From assembly GCF_000241325.1 (NCBI RefSeq), contig NZ_BAEI01000031.1:248001-312000 (forward strand): a DNA stretch of 64,000 nucleotides, in the 5' to 3' direction. Numbering within the stretch: the first letter of the stretch is position 1; each line of letters begins with the position of its first letter. Shown piece after piece: positions 53,338 through 61,419 of this stretch. The position numbers were made by a program, and so were the translations under genes. Source of the stretch: Gordonia polyisoprenivorans NBRC 16320 = JCM 10675 (GTDB lineage Bacteria > Actinomycetota > Actinomycetes > Mycobacteriales > Mycobacteriaceae). The notes beneath the pieces were generated by a model. That model ran no database searches and was not told the origin of the DNA. It saw only the letters and a program-made list of their open reading frames with translations.

Positions 53338-54197
53338 ACCCAGTAGGCCACGCGGGCGCGGTAGTTGCGCATCACGGCCAACGCCATCAGCCAGCCGACG
53401 ATCGTGCAGCCGATCACGACCGCCCAGTGATAGAAGGCCACCGACTCACCGAGCAGCGGGCCGCGCGCGATGTCGAGGTAGTGATACATCGGGTTGAGTT
53501 CGACGAGTTTGAGTCGCTCGGACTTCTCTCCGGTCTGCTTGCCGAGGTTCTCGGTGGTCCAGATGATCGGCGTCATGAAGAACACCAACTGCACCGCGGT
53601 GGTCAGCAACTGGCCGATGTCGCGGAAGCGGGTCGAGAGGATGCCGAAGACGATCGACACCCACACACCGTTGATGACGAACAGCGCGATGGCCGGGATG
53701 ACCAGCAGGGCAGTCCAATTCAGCGGCTGCGGGAAGATGATCAGGATCGCGATGTAAATGACGATGTTGTGGGCGAAGATGATCAGCTGCCGCCACACCA
53801 TCCGGTAGACGTGCACGCTCACCGGCGACGGCAGCTGTTTGATCAGTCCTTCGTTCTTCGAGAACACCTCGGCGCCCTCGAGGATCGAGTTCTGGATGAA
53901 GTTCCAGAAGATGAACCCGAGCGTCACGTACGGCAGGAACGACTTGATGTCCATGTGGAACAGCTCGCCGTAGAGCAGGCCCATCGCGACCGCGGTGACA
54001 CCGGTGGCGATGGTGATCCACAGGGGACCGAGCAACGAGCGGCGGTAGCGCTGCTTGATGTCCTGCCACCCGAGATGCAGCCACAGTTCGCGGGCGTTCA
54101 GACCCGCCGACAGGTCGTCGAACGCCCGGCGCATGGACCGCGACGTCGCACCTGTGGGCGGCGGAGGGACCCGCCCCTGCATCACTTCGGCTGACAC
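53334..54197 (-). CDS. wzm: Galactan exporter permease (Wzm/RfbD)
   Basis: About 287 residues from GTG 54197. ABC-2 type membrane subunit with a family-typical N-terminal amphipathic region (ELWLHLGWQDIKQRYRRSLLG) and about six membrane segments; LNPMYHYLDIARGPLLGES is conserved near the end. Partner of Wzt. In M. tuberculosis (Rv3783) the genes are split around glfT1; here all three form a tight wzm-wzt-glfT1 operon. A TATGCT hexamer eight bases upstream of the GTG suggests leaderless initiation. Confidence 0.93.
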   Translation of the reverse strand: MSAEVMQGRVPPPPTGATSRSMRRAFDDLSAGLNARELWLHLGWQDIKQRYRRSLLGPLWITIATGVTAVAMGLLYGELFHMDIKSFLPYVTLGFIFWNFIQNSILEGAEVFSKNEGLIKQLPSPVSVHVYRMVWRQLIIFAHNIVIYIAILIIFPQPLNWTALLVIPAIALFVINGVWVSIVFGILSTRFRDIGQLLTTAVQLVFFMTPIIWTTENLGKQTGEKSERLKLVELNPMYHYLDIARGPLLGESVAFYHWAVVIGCTIVGWLMALAVMRNYRARVAYWV

Positions 54198-54205
54198 GAG
54201 GCCAC

Positions 54206-54211
54206 AGCATA
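54206..54211 (-). promoter_or_regulatory. -10 element of the wzm-wzt-glfT1 operon
   Basis: TATGCT on the minus strand, eight bases before the wzm GTG. This supports GTG 54197 over codons further upstream, which lie in the promoter. Confidence 0.45.
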
Positions 54212-54249
54212 CAAGCGCCGGGCCCACCGCCGGCGTTCAGAGGTGCCGA

Positions 54250-54828
54250 TCAGAGGTACTGGCCGGTGCTGCCGTGTCCGCCCGCCGACGGTGTCATCCC
54301 CGGGGGCAGCGCACCCTGACGCATCTGCTCGAGTTGAGCGCGAGCAGCCATCTGCTGGGCGAACAGGGCGGTCTGGATGCCGTGGAAGAGCCCCTCGAGC
54401 CAGCCGACGAGCTGGGCTTGGGCGATCCGCAGCTCGGCGTCGGACGGGGTGGTGTCGTCGGTGAACGGCAGGGCCAGCCGCTCGAGCTCCTCGCGCAGCT
54501 CCGGTGCCAGCCCGTCCTCGAGTTCGCGGATCGACGACTCGTGGATCTCGCGCAGCCGGTTACGGCTCGCCTCGTCGAGCGGAGCCGCACGGACCTCTTC
54601 GAGCAGTTGCTTGATCATCGTGCCGATCCGCATGACCTTCGCCGGTTGCTCGACCATGTCGGCGACGTTGGATCCGTCAGAGGACTCCGAGGAGGAGTCT
54701 TCCGACGCAGCCTGGGTACCCAGCGGCGAATCGGCACCCAGGACGACGACCGAATCGTTGTCGGTCTCGGACGCTCCGTCGCGATCGGGGGTGGCAAAGG
54801 GATTCGCATTGTTGCCGTCTATGACCAT
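54250..54828 (-). CDS. bpa: Bacterial proteasome activator Bpa
   Basis: About 192 residues from ATG 54828, preceded by GGAGA (ATG 54837 is possible). Near-complete match to M. tuberculosis Rv3780 in the core: VEQPAKVMRIGTMIKQLLEE, RAAPLDEASRNRL, SIRELEDGLAPELREEL, AQLVGWLEGLFHGIQTALFA. Ends in GQYL, the hydrophobic-Tyr-X tail that opens the 20S proteasome gate. ATP-independent ring that feeds unfolded proteins such as HspR to the proteasome. N-terminal ~60 residues are acidic and Ser-rich, longer than in M. tuberculosis. Confidence 0.95.
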   Translation of the reverse strand: MVIDGNNANPFATPDRDGASETDNDSVVVLGADSPLGTQAASEDSSSESSDGSNVADMVEQPAKVMRIGTMIKQLLEEVRAAPLDEASRNRLREIHESSIRELEDGLAPELREELERLALPFTDDTTPSDAELRIAQAQLVGWLEGLFHGIQTALFAQQMAARAQLEQMRQGALPPGMTPSAGGHGSTGQYL

Positions 54829-54911
54829 GTTCTCCATTGTGCCCAACCCGCTTGCGGCCAACGCACGGAACCGGTCATCGGATACCCGCCGATCGGCGCG
54901 CAGGCCGCGTC

Positions 54912-54917
54912 TATCGT
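54912..54917 (+). promoter_or_regulatory. -10 element of the aminotransferase-like gene
   Basis: TATCGT, six bases before ATG 54924; leaderless arrangement. Confidence 0.45.
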
Positions 54918-54923
54918 GGGGCC

Positions 54924-56120
54924 ATGCCCTTCGACGTCGCCCATGCGCGTGGACTTTTTCCCTCGCTCGGCGACGGCTGGATTCGCTTCGATCCGCAGGC
55001 CGGGATGGTGATCCCGGACTCGGTGGCCTCCGCGGTGTCCCGCGGATTCCGACAGCTCGGGGCGTCGGCGCGGGGCCGGTATCCGGCGGCGCGGGAGACC
55101 GCCGAAGCCCTCGACGGCGCCCGCCGGGCCATCGCCGATCTGGTTGCCGGGCAGGCCTCCGGCGTCGTCCTCGGACCGTCGCGTTCGGTATTGCTGTGGA
55201 CGCTCGCCGAGTCGATCAACCCCAACACATGGCTGTCGGGCAACGTCGTCGTCAGCCGCCAGGACGACGAGCCGAACATCCTGCCGTGGGTGCGCGTCGT
55301 CGACCGTGTCGGCGGCACTCTTCGATGGGCCGAGATCGACGTCGAGACCGGAGAACTGCCGACCTGGCAGTACGACGATCTGATCGACCGGCACACCGCC
55401 GTCGTCGCGGTTCCGCTGGCTTCGTCGACGCTGGGCACCCTCACCGATGTCGGCGACATCGCCGCGCGGGCGCGGGAGGTCGGCGCGATGGTCGTCGTCG
55501 ACGCGTCGAGCGCCGCGCCCTACCTTCCGCTCGACATCGACGAACTCGGCGCCGACGTCGTCGTCGTGTCCGCCGAACGGTGGGGTGGGCCGCGGATGGC
55601 GGCGATGGTCTTCGCCGAGCCGCGCGCGATCGACCGGTTGAACACGATGTCATCGGATCCGCATGCGGTGGGGCCCGAGCGGCTCGAGATAGACGAGCAT
55701 CAGGGCGCTCTGCTCGCCGGTCTGGTCGCTTCCGTCGAGCATCTCGCGGGTCTCGACGAGACTGCGCTGGGTAAGCGTCGGCGACGGCTGACGACCGCTC
55801 TCGACGGCGTCAACGAGTATTTGCAGCGGCTCGGTTTCTACCTCGTCAATTCGCTTGACCAGCTCAATCATGTGTCGGTGATCGGCAAGAGCGACAACCG
55901 GGTGCCGTTGGTCAGCTTCGCCGTCGACGGCGTCGGGGCCGATACCGTGGTCCGCAGGCTTGCCGACAACGGAATCTGTGCGCTCGCCGACCTACCGAGC
56001 CGTGCGCTCGCCCGGATGGGCGCCGGCGATTTCGGAGGAGCTGTCACCGTCGGGCTCGGGCCGTATTCGACACCTTACGAAGTCGATCATCTCGTGCGGA
56101 CACTCGGTTCGCTGGCGTGA
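54924..56120 (+). CDS. Class V aminotransferase/cysteine-desulfurase fold protein without PLP lysine (Rv3778c-like)
   Basis: 398 residues, the same length as Rv3778c as I recall it. Overall fold motifs of the NifS/CsdA family are present (LDGARRAIADLVAG, VVVDASSAAPYLPLDIDELGAD). The strand that normally carries the Schiff-base lysine (S-x-H-K-x-x-G-P) reads VSAERWGGPRMAAM: His is Glu218 and Lys is Arg219. As read, it cannot form the usual internal aldimine, so it is probably not a working cysteine desulfurase. It may be a non-PLP or regulatory relative. Convergence with bpa is absent; the two are divergent. Confidence 0.85.
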   Translation: MPFDVAHARGLFPSLGDGWIRFDPQAGMVIPDSVASAVSRGFRQLGASARGRYPAARETAEALDGARRAIADLVAGQASGVVLGPSRSVLLWTLAESINPNTWLSGNVVVSRQDDEPNILPWVRVVDRVGGTLRWAEIDVETGELPTWQYDDLIDRHTAVVAVPLASSTLGTLTDVGDIAARAREVGAMVVVDASSAAPYLPLDIDELGADVVVVSAERWGGPRMAAMVFAEPRAIDRLNTMSSDPHAVGPERLEIDEHQGALLAGLVASVEHLAGLDETALGKRRRRLTTALDGVNEYLQRLGFYLVNSLDQLNHVSVIGKSDNRVPLVSFAVDGVGADTVVRRLADNGICALADLPSRALARMGAGDFGGAVTVGLGPYSTPYEVDHLVRTLGSLA

Positions 56121-56180
56121 AGTGGACAACTTCTGTCGGTCGCCTGACCCACTGAGTTAGTAAGTTCTGCTCTGGTGCAC

Positions 56181-56186
56181 TATTTT
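56181..56186 (+). promoter_or_regulatory. -10 element of the MarR gene
   Basis: TATTTT, seven bases before GTG 56194; supports GTG as a leaderless start rather than the in-frame TTG at 56185. Confidence 0.4.
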
Positions 56187-56193
56187 GTGGAAA

Positions 56194-56670
56194 GTGAACA
56201 CCGAGGAGTCTGCGCGGCTGTCCGACGCTGAGTTGGCCGTGTGGAGCGCTTTCGTCGACGGGGGCTGGGCCCTGATGGCCGAGGTGACCGCGGGCTTCAG
56301 CGCCGCGGGGGTCTCGGTCAATGACATGCGGGTGCTCGAGATCATCGCCGCCCGGGAGTCGATCGGGATCAGTGAGATCGCCGCGGCGATGCATGCCGGC
56401 GTGAGCACGGTGTCGCGCGTGGTCGCCCGCCTCATCGACGACGAAATCCTCGAACGCGTGCACTCCCGCTCGGATGCCCGGCACCGACTGGTCCGCCTCA
56501 CCGCCCACGGACGGGCCCAACTGCGCGCACAGCTCGACATCCGCGACGCGGTGGTTCGCAAGCATGTCATCGAGGTGCTCAGCGCCGAGGAGTTCGAGTC
56601 CCTCGGCCGCATCTTCGGCAAGATCCGCGACGGATCCTCGGCCCGACCCTGTCCGGACGGGCTCGCCTGA
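56194..56670 (+). CDS. MarR-family transcriptional regulator
   Basis: 158 residues from GTG 56194. Winged HTH: MRVLEIIAARESIGISEIAA, HAGVSTVSRVVARLIDDEIL, wing RVHSRSDARHRLVRLT. Convergent with the quinone oxidoreductase gene, so its target is not obvious. No ligand motif recognised. Confidence 0.88.
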   Translation: MNTEESARLSDAELAVWSAFVDGGWALMAEVTAGFSAAGVSVNDMRVLEIIAARESIGISEIAAAMHAGVSTVSRVVARLIDDEILERVHSRSDARHRLVRLTAHGRAQLRAQLDIRDAVVRKHVIEVLSAEEFESLGRIFGKIRDGSSARPCPDGLA

Positions 56671-56707
56671 GCCGTCAGCTCTTGGCGCCGGGGGTGACCG
56701 GCCTTGG

Positions 56708-56757
56708 GTGATCAGTCTGCAGTGATCAGACTGCAGTGATCAGTGATCAGACTGCGG
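56708..56757. repeat. Short tandem and inverted TGATCAGACTGCAG repeats
   Basis: Three or so shuffled copies of TGATCAG and CAGACTGCAG between convergent genes. CAGTCTG (56712-56718) and CAGACTG (56726-56732) form a 7-bp stem. It extends into the stop region of the quinone oxidoreductase gene. Possibly a bidirectional terminator, or a local slippage expansion. Confidence 0.5.
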
Positions 56758-57724
56758 CCACGCGCAGCAACACCTTGCCGATCGCCTCGCCGCTGTCGAG
56801 GCGATCATGCGCTGCCGCGGCGTCGTCGAGGTCGTAGACGCTGTCGATGACCGGCAGCACCTTGCCCGCCTCGATCAGCGGCCAGGTCACCGTTCGCGTG
56901 TGCGTCACGATCTGGGCCTTGCCGCCGTCCCCATCGACCGGTCGGGATCGCAGCGTCGTCCCGATCACCGACGCGCGTTTACCCATCAGCGCGGCGATCG
57001 ACAGCTCGGCCTTGGTGCCGCCCTGCATGCCGATGATGACCAGGCGGCCGCCGGTGCGCAGCGCAGAGATGTTCTGCGTCAGGTACTTTGCGCCGATGAT
57101 GTCGAGAATGACGTCGGCGCCTCCGCTTTCGGTGATCGCCTCAACGAAATCGTCTGTGGCGTAATTGATCAGGATGTCGGCGCCGAACCCGGCGCATCGA
57201 TCGAGCTTGGCCGCGGTACGTGCGGTGACGGCGACGCGGGCGCCGAGTGCGTGGGCGAGCTGAATGGCGTGGGTGCCAATACCGCTCGATCCGCCGTGGA
57301 CGAGGAGCAGTTCACCAGCTCGCAGACCCCCGGCCTCGATGACGTTGGAAACCACCGTGCACGCCACCTCCGGTAGCGCCGCGGCGTCGGCGAGAAGAAC
57401 CCCGGCCGGGACCGGCAGCACCTGCGCCGCGGGAACCGCCACCCTCTCGGCATATCCGCCGCCGGCGAGCAGTGCGCACACCTCGTCGCCGACCGACCAG
57501 CCCGACACCCGTGCCCCGACCTCGCTGATCCGGCCCGAGACCTCGAGCCCGAGGGTCTCCGGCGCGCCGGGCGGCGGCGGATAGTTGCCGCGACGTTGGA
57601 GCAGATCGGCGCGGTTCACCCCGGCCGAGACGACGTCGATGACGACCTCGCCGAGGTCGGCGACCGGATCGTCGATGGTGGAGACGGACAGATCGCCTGA
57701 CGAAGAAACGGTGACGGCACGCAT
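56747..57724 (-). CDS. Zinc-less quinone oxidoreductase (Rv3777-like)
   Basis: 325 residues, MDR superfamily NADPH:quinone reductase. N-terminal GroES-like domain (ADLLQRRGNYPPPPGAPETLG), Rossmann nucleotide-binding loop LLVHGGSSGIGTHAIQLA, and IDSVYDLDDAAAAHDRL near the end. It lacks the Cys/His zinc ligands of alcohol dehydrogenases, as usual for QOR. Start ATG 57724 overlaps a perfect palindrome. Position beside a tRNA-Ser and the Rv3778c-like gene matches the mycobacterial gene order. Confidence 0.9.
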   Translation of the reverse strand: MRAVTVSSSGDLSVSTIDDPVADLGEVVIDVVSAGVNRADLLQRRGNYPPPPGAPETLGLEVSGRISEVGARVSGWSVGDEVCALLAGGGYAERVAVPAAQVLPVPAGVLLADAAALPEVACTVVSNVIEAGGLRAGELLLVHGGSSGIGTHAIQLAHALGARVAVTARTAAKLDRCAGFGADILINYATDDFVEAITESGGADVILDIIGAKYLTQNISALRTGGRLVIIGMQGGTKAELSIAALMGKRASVIGTTLRSRPVDGDGGKAQIVTHTRTVTWPLIEAGKVLPVIDSVYDLDDAAAAHDRLDSGEAIGKVLLRVAAV

Positions 57725-57739
57725 GTCACGATCGTGACA
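57724..57739. promoter_or_regulatory. Perfect 16-bp palindrome at the quinone oxidoreductase start
   Basis: TGTCACGATCGTGACA, directly upstream of and touching the start codon. Reminiscent of CRP/FNR-type or other dimer sites but not matching the usual TGTGA-N6-TCACA exactly. Bound protein would block initiation. Confidence 0.5.
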
Positions 57740-57871
57740 CAAGGCGGCCCACCGTGCGCGGTCGGTGCTGGTAGGCGCGCTGCGCGCACGGGCCGCGTCC
57801 GCCAGCTGGCGACGCGTCAAGAGATCGGTGACGACCCGTGAGCCGATTCGGCCGGCTGCAGGGCCCTCACG

Positions 57872-57877
57872 TACCCT
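57872..57877 (+). promoter_or_regulatory. -10 element of the tRNA-Ser gene
   Basis: TACCCT, nine bases before the tRNA 5' end. Confidence 0.35.
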
Positions 57878-57886
57878 TTTCGGCAG

Positions 57887-57974
57887 GGAAGCGTGGCAGA
57901 GCGGCCGAATGCACTCGCCTTGAAAGCGAGCGTGGGTAAAACCACCGGGGGTTCAAATCCCTCCGCTTCCGCCA
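57887..57974 (+). tRNA. tRNA-Ser (UGA anticodon)
   Basis: Seven-base acceptor stem GGAAGCG / CGCTTCC, anticodon stem CTCGC / GCGAG around loop CTTGAAA (anticodon TGA, reads UCA), long variable arm as expected for class II tRNA-Ser, T-loop GTTCAAATC, and an encoded CCA end (57972-57974). Confidence 0.97.
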
Positions 57975-58089
57975 AGAGTTCGTCGTCGAATCGGCACGTT
58001 GTAGCAGAACGTTCGCCCCTGGCGTGACCTTCTGCTACATCTCGCCTCGTGGCGGGCTGCATCCCGCACGTCTGTGCCACAATCCGCGA

Positions 58090-58749
58090 GTGCACTCGAT
58101 ACGCAGGCGGGAACTGGCGCTGGCAATGGTGTTGGCGGCGATCGCCGGCTACCTCGACGCCGTCGGCTTCCTGCATCTCGGTGGCTTCTTCGTGTCCTTC
58201 ATGAGCGGCAACACCACGAGGGCGGCCGCGAATGCCGCTTCCGGTGACTGGGTGCAGGCCGGGCGGGCCGCCGGGCTGATCGGGCTGTTCTTCTTCGGCG
58301 TCGTCGCCGGGTCGGTGCTGTCACGCTTCGCGCACGGCAGAGTGGTGGTGTTGTGGGCGACCACGGGGATCGTCGGTTGCTCCGCCCTCGCACAGTCGCT
58401 GGGTGTCGGAGTGCCTGCGATCCTGGTGATCTCGGTGGCGATGGGCGTGCTCAACGCCACGTTTCAGCGCGGAGGCGAGGTGTCGATCGGGTTGACCTAC
58501 ATGACCGGAACCCTGGTCAAGGCCGGGCAGCGTCTTGTGGACGGCTTCTTCGGTGGGTCCCGCACCGCGTGGTTGCGTTACCTGGTGATGTGGATTGCCT
58601 TGTCCGCCGGAGCCATTGCCGGTGCGTACGCGTACACCCGCATCCCCGACGCCGTGCTCTGGATCGCTGCGGGCGGACTCCTGCTGGCAACGTCGGTGAC
58701 CACGATCGTGCGCCGACGCTCGGTACTCACCGCGACAGACGCCGAGTAG
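58090..58749 (+). CDS. YoaK/DUF1275 membrane protein
   Basis: About 219 residues from GTG 58090; earlier in-frame starts would begin just behind the tRNA. Six or so hydrophobic segments; family blocks AAIAGYLDAVGFLHLGGFFV, SFMSGNTTRAA and GVLNATFQRGGEVSIGLTYMTG. DUF1275 proteins are inner-membrane proteins of unproven function. Confidence 0.87.
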   Translation: MHSIRRRELALAMVLAAIAGYLDAVGFLHLGGFFVSFMSGNTTRAAANAASGDWVQAGRAAGLIGLFFFGVVAGSVLSRFAHGRVVVLWATTGIVGCSALAQSLGVGVPAILVISVAMGVLNATFQRGGEVSIGLTYMTGTLVKAGQRLVDGFFGGSRTAWLRYLVMWIALSAGAIAGAYAYTRIPDAVLWIAAGGLLLATSVTTIVRRRSVLTATDAE

Positions 58750-58782
58750 CTGACACCGACAAGCCCCGAATGCCGGCAGATC

Positions 58783-59676
58783 TCAGAACCCCGTACCCGT
58801 GAGCCTTTCGGCCGCCTCCCAGAGTCGGCCGGCGAGCGTGAAATCGCAGGCCGTTGTCGAGCGGCCGAACAGCACCGGCCGGCCGCGGAGCGCGCCGATG
58901 CCGTCGACGCCGACGTAGCTTCCGGTGGCGATCGGCTGGGTGAGGCAGTAGATCGTGGTGGCGGCACCGGCGTCGACGTCGTTGGCCAACAGCTCGGCAC
59001 CGGCGTGCACGATGCGATGCGCCAGTCCGAGGTGCGGTTTGTTGGAGATGTTGGACGCCACCCAGCCGGGCGTGGTCAACATCGTCTCGATCGGCGAACC
59101 CGTTGTGCGCAAACGCCGGTCGAGCTCCAGACCCCACAACATCACCGCGAGCTTGGATCGGGCATAGGCGCGCGGTGGGCTCCACGACGCGCCGGAGTAG
59201 TTGAGATCGTCCGGGTCGATCCGCGCGGCCTTGTGCGCGTCGGACGCGACACACACGATGCGCCGACGGACCTGTGCGAGAAGGAGATTGGTGAAAGCGA
59301 ACGGGCCGAGGAAATTGGTGCCGATGCCGAGTTCGAATCCGTCGACGGTCTGGGAGTGCGTGTGCGGGAACATGCCGGCGTTGTTGACGAGGAAGTCGAT
59401 GGGCCCCTCGATGGATGCCGCGCAGTCGCGCACCGACGACAGATCCGCGAGGTCGAGCCGAACCACCGAACAGTCGCCGCCGAATTCGTCGGCGCGGCGG
59501 CGCCCCAACTCGACGTCACGGGCGGGCAGGATCACCGAGGCGCCCGCGCGGGCGAGTGCGCGCGCCGTCGCCAACCCCAATCCGTTGGTGGCGCCGGTGA
59601 CCACCGCACGTGTACCGTTCAGCGACGCGAGATCGAGGCCCGCGAACGGATCCCGCTTTCCCCGACGTCTCGCCAT
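58783..59676 (-). CDS. Short-chain dehydrogenase/reductase
   Basis: 297 residues from ATG 59676; the open frame continues upstream through the neighbouring hydrolase but only this part is real. Nucleotide loop VVTGATNGLGLATARALA, NNAG motif (FLVNNAGMFPH), catalytic YARSK. Resembles retinol-dehydrogenase/oxidoreductase-type SDRs. The start overlaps the hydrolase stop (ATGA), so they are an operon. Confidence 0.9.
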   Translation of the reverse strand: MARRRGKRDPFAGLDLASLNGTRAVVTGATNGLGLATARALARAGASVILPARDVELGRRRADEFGGDCSVVRLDLADLSSVRDCAASIEGPIDFLVNNAGMFPHTHSQTVDGFELGIGTNFLGPFAFTNLLLAQVRRRIVCVASDAHKAARIDPDDLNYSGASWSPPRAYARSKLAVMLWGLELDRRLRTTGSPIETMLTTPGWVASNISNKPHLGLAHRIVHAGAELLANDVDAGAATTIYCLTQPIATGSYVGVDGIGALRGRPVLFGRSTTACDFTLAGRLWEAAERLTGTGF

Positions 59677-60923
59677 CACGCACTCACCTCGAGAGCGTCG
59701 TCGAGCCAGTCGAACATCCGCTCGGCGGTCACCGCCCGGCCCATCGGCTGGCAGTGCCAACTGGCGCCCTCGGCGGCGGTGAAATCGACGACGGTCGACG
59801 ACGTTCCGGTCAGCATCGCAGCCAGCCGGGCCGATTGCCCGGGCCAGAACTGCTCGTGTTCGGGGGCGGTGATCAACATCGGGGTGGTGATCGCGGCGGC
59901 CGCATCGGCGTCGAGGCGGTACCGCATCACCTCGCGCATCGTGTCGAAGTACTGCCCGTTGTGCCCATAAGGTCGTGCCCGCCACGCCCACATGCGTTGG
60001 GTTGCTTTCTGTCCGGTGAGCCCGAGGGCCATCTCCTGATCGAATCGCTTCGCCTTCGACGAATCGTCGAGCATGCCCACCAACGATTTCGGCAGGTGCG
60101 TCGTCCACGACGCCGACACATCGACCACCCCGGGATCGACCACGGCCGCCCGATAACGGTGCTCCACCGACAACGCCTGCGGCACCCAGAAACCTGCCTG
60201 CGAAATCCCGTACACCGCAAGGCGTTGCGCATCCACGCCCGGCTGCCCGATGACGGTGTCGGTGACCGGGGTCAGCACCGCCTCCCAATCGGGGCGGAAC
60301 AGCACCGATTTCTCGAACAGCATCGACTGCTGCCCCGGGCCGTCGAACAGCACGACGTTGTACCCGCGGGTGAGGGCGGGCTGTCCGGCCGCGCACCACA
60401 GAGCCGAGATCGACCCGTCGCTCCCGTTCACCAGAACCAGTGTCGGGCGGGGCCGCTCGTCGTCGGCGGGCCGCACCAACCAGCCGGGCATGGTGGTTTC
60501 GTCATAGGGGATGGAAAGGCGTTGTGCCGCAAAGGAGCCGGCGCCGACGAAACCGTCCCACGCGGCGCGGTGTTCGGCGAACACCGTCATCCGTTGCGTC
60601 TCGGTACCCAGCCCGTCGAGGCCGTCGAAGGCGGTCGAGAGATAGTTCGCCGCACGCAGATACGCCGATGCGGCACTCACTCGATGCCCGTGGGCAAACG
60701 AGTCGCGCGCAGAGCCGGCCACCCGACGGCCCACCGACAGCCAGGCATCGGCCCACGCCTGCTCGTGCCCGGAGTCGAGGCCGTCGATGGTCGCGAGAAC
60801 CTCCCCGGCGTCGGCGCCCCCGGATGTGCAGTAGCCGAGCAACAGTCGGACCGCGTAGTCGCGGCCCGAATCGGAATAGAAACCACGCGAGAATGCCTGA
60901 TGGATCGGGTGGGTCAGCTGCAT
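59676..60923 (-). CDS. Alpha/beta-hydrolase, dihydroxypseudooxynicotine-hydrolase/FrsA-like
   Basis: 415 residues. Helical N-terminal ~140 residues, then a hydrolase fold: LVLVNGSDGSISALW, nucleophile GISQAG at Ser241, probable acid in APEHEQFWPGQS, His in GASWHCQPMG. The domain plan resembles C-C bond hydrolases related to DHPON hydrolase. GAAGGAG upstream of ATG 60923. Coupled to the SDR gene. Substrate unknown. Confidence 0.82.
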   Translation of the reverse strand: MQLTHPIHQAFSRGFYSDSGRDYAVRLLLGYCTSGGADAGEVLATIDGLDSGHEQAWADAWLSVGRRVAGSARDSFAHGHRVSAASAYLRAANYLSTAFDGLDGLGTETQRMTVFAEHRAAWDGFVGAGSFAAQRLSIPYDETTMPGWLVRPADDERPRPTLVLVNGSDGSISALWCAAGQPALTRGYNVVLFDGPGQQSMLFEKSVLFRPDWEAVLTPVTDTVIGQPGVDAQRLAVYGISQAGFWVPQALSVEHRYRAAVVDPGVVDVSASWTTHLPKSLVGMLDDSSKAKRFDQEMALGLTGQKATQRMWAWRARPYGHNGQYFDTMREVMRYRLDADAAAAITTPMLITAPEHEQFWPGQSARLAAMLTGTSSTVVDFTAAEGASWHCQPMGRAVTAERMFDWLDDALEVSA

Positions 60924-60983
60924 CTACCGCTCCTTCTCCGCCCCCGGATCACAGCTTACGTTCGGCCCCGGGGCGAAACGCCC

Positions 60984-60989
60984 TAAACT
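60984..60989 (+). promoter_or_regulatory. -10 element of the CoA-binding protein gene
   Basis: TAAACT, six bases before ATG 60996; leaderless arrangement. Confidence 0.45.
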
Positions 60990-60995
60990 GGCGCC

Positions 60996-61412
60996 ATGAG
61001 CACCGATGAGGTCGTCGAACAGATCCTGCGTACCTACGACACCATCACGGTGGTCGGGGCCAGTGCCAATCCGACCAAGGCCGCCAACGAGGTTCCGGAG
61101 TACATGAAGTCGAAGGGATGGCGGATCATCCCGGTCAATCCCACCGCCACCGAGATCGTCGGGGAGCAGGTGTACCCGACGCTGGCCGACGTGCCCGAAC
61201 AAATCGGTCTCGTCGACGTCTTCCGCCCGTCCGCCGACACCCCGGAGATCGCCCGGCAGGCCGTGGCCGCCGGCGCCACCGCACTCTGGCTGCAGTTGGG
61301 TATCGCTTCACAGGAGGCCCGGGAGATCGCCGAGTCGGCCGGCCTGCTCTACGTCGAGGACCGTTGCCTCATCATCGAGCAGCGCCGCACCGGGATCACC
61401 GCGGGCGCCTGA
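60996..61412 (+). CDS. CoA-binding domain protein (YccU-like)
   Basis: 138 residues, Rossmann-like CoA-binding fold: TVVGASANPTKAANEVPEYM, GWRIIPVNPTATEIVGEQVY, LVDVFRPSADTPEIARQAV, ending VEDRCLIIEQRR. Conserved cytoplasmic protein; precise role unknown. The membrane protein gene starts seven bases downstream. Confidence 0.9.
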   Translation: MSTDEVVEQILRTYDTITVVGASANPTKAANEVPEYMKSKGWRIIPVNPTATEIVGEQVYPTLADVPEQIGLVDVFRPSADTPEIARQAVAAGATALWLQLGIASQEAREIAESAGLLYVEDRCLIIEQRRTGITAGA

Positions 61413-61419
61413 CGCTGCC

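Noticed and set aside
59677-60399. Upstream extension of the SDR gene by about 240 codons
   Set aside because: Overlaps the hydrolase in another frame; SDR homology begins at ATG 59676.
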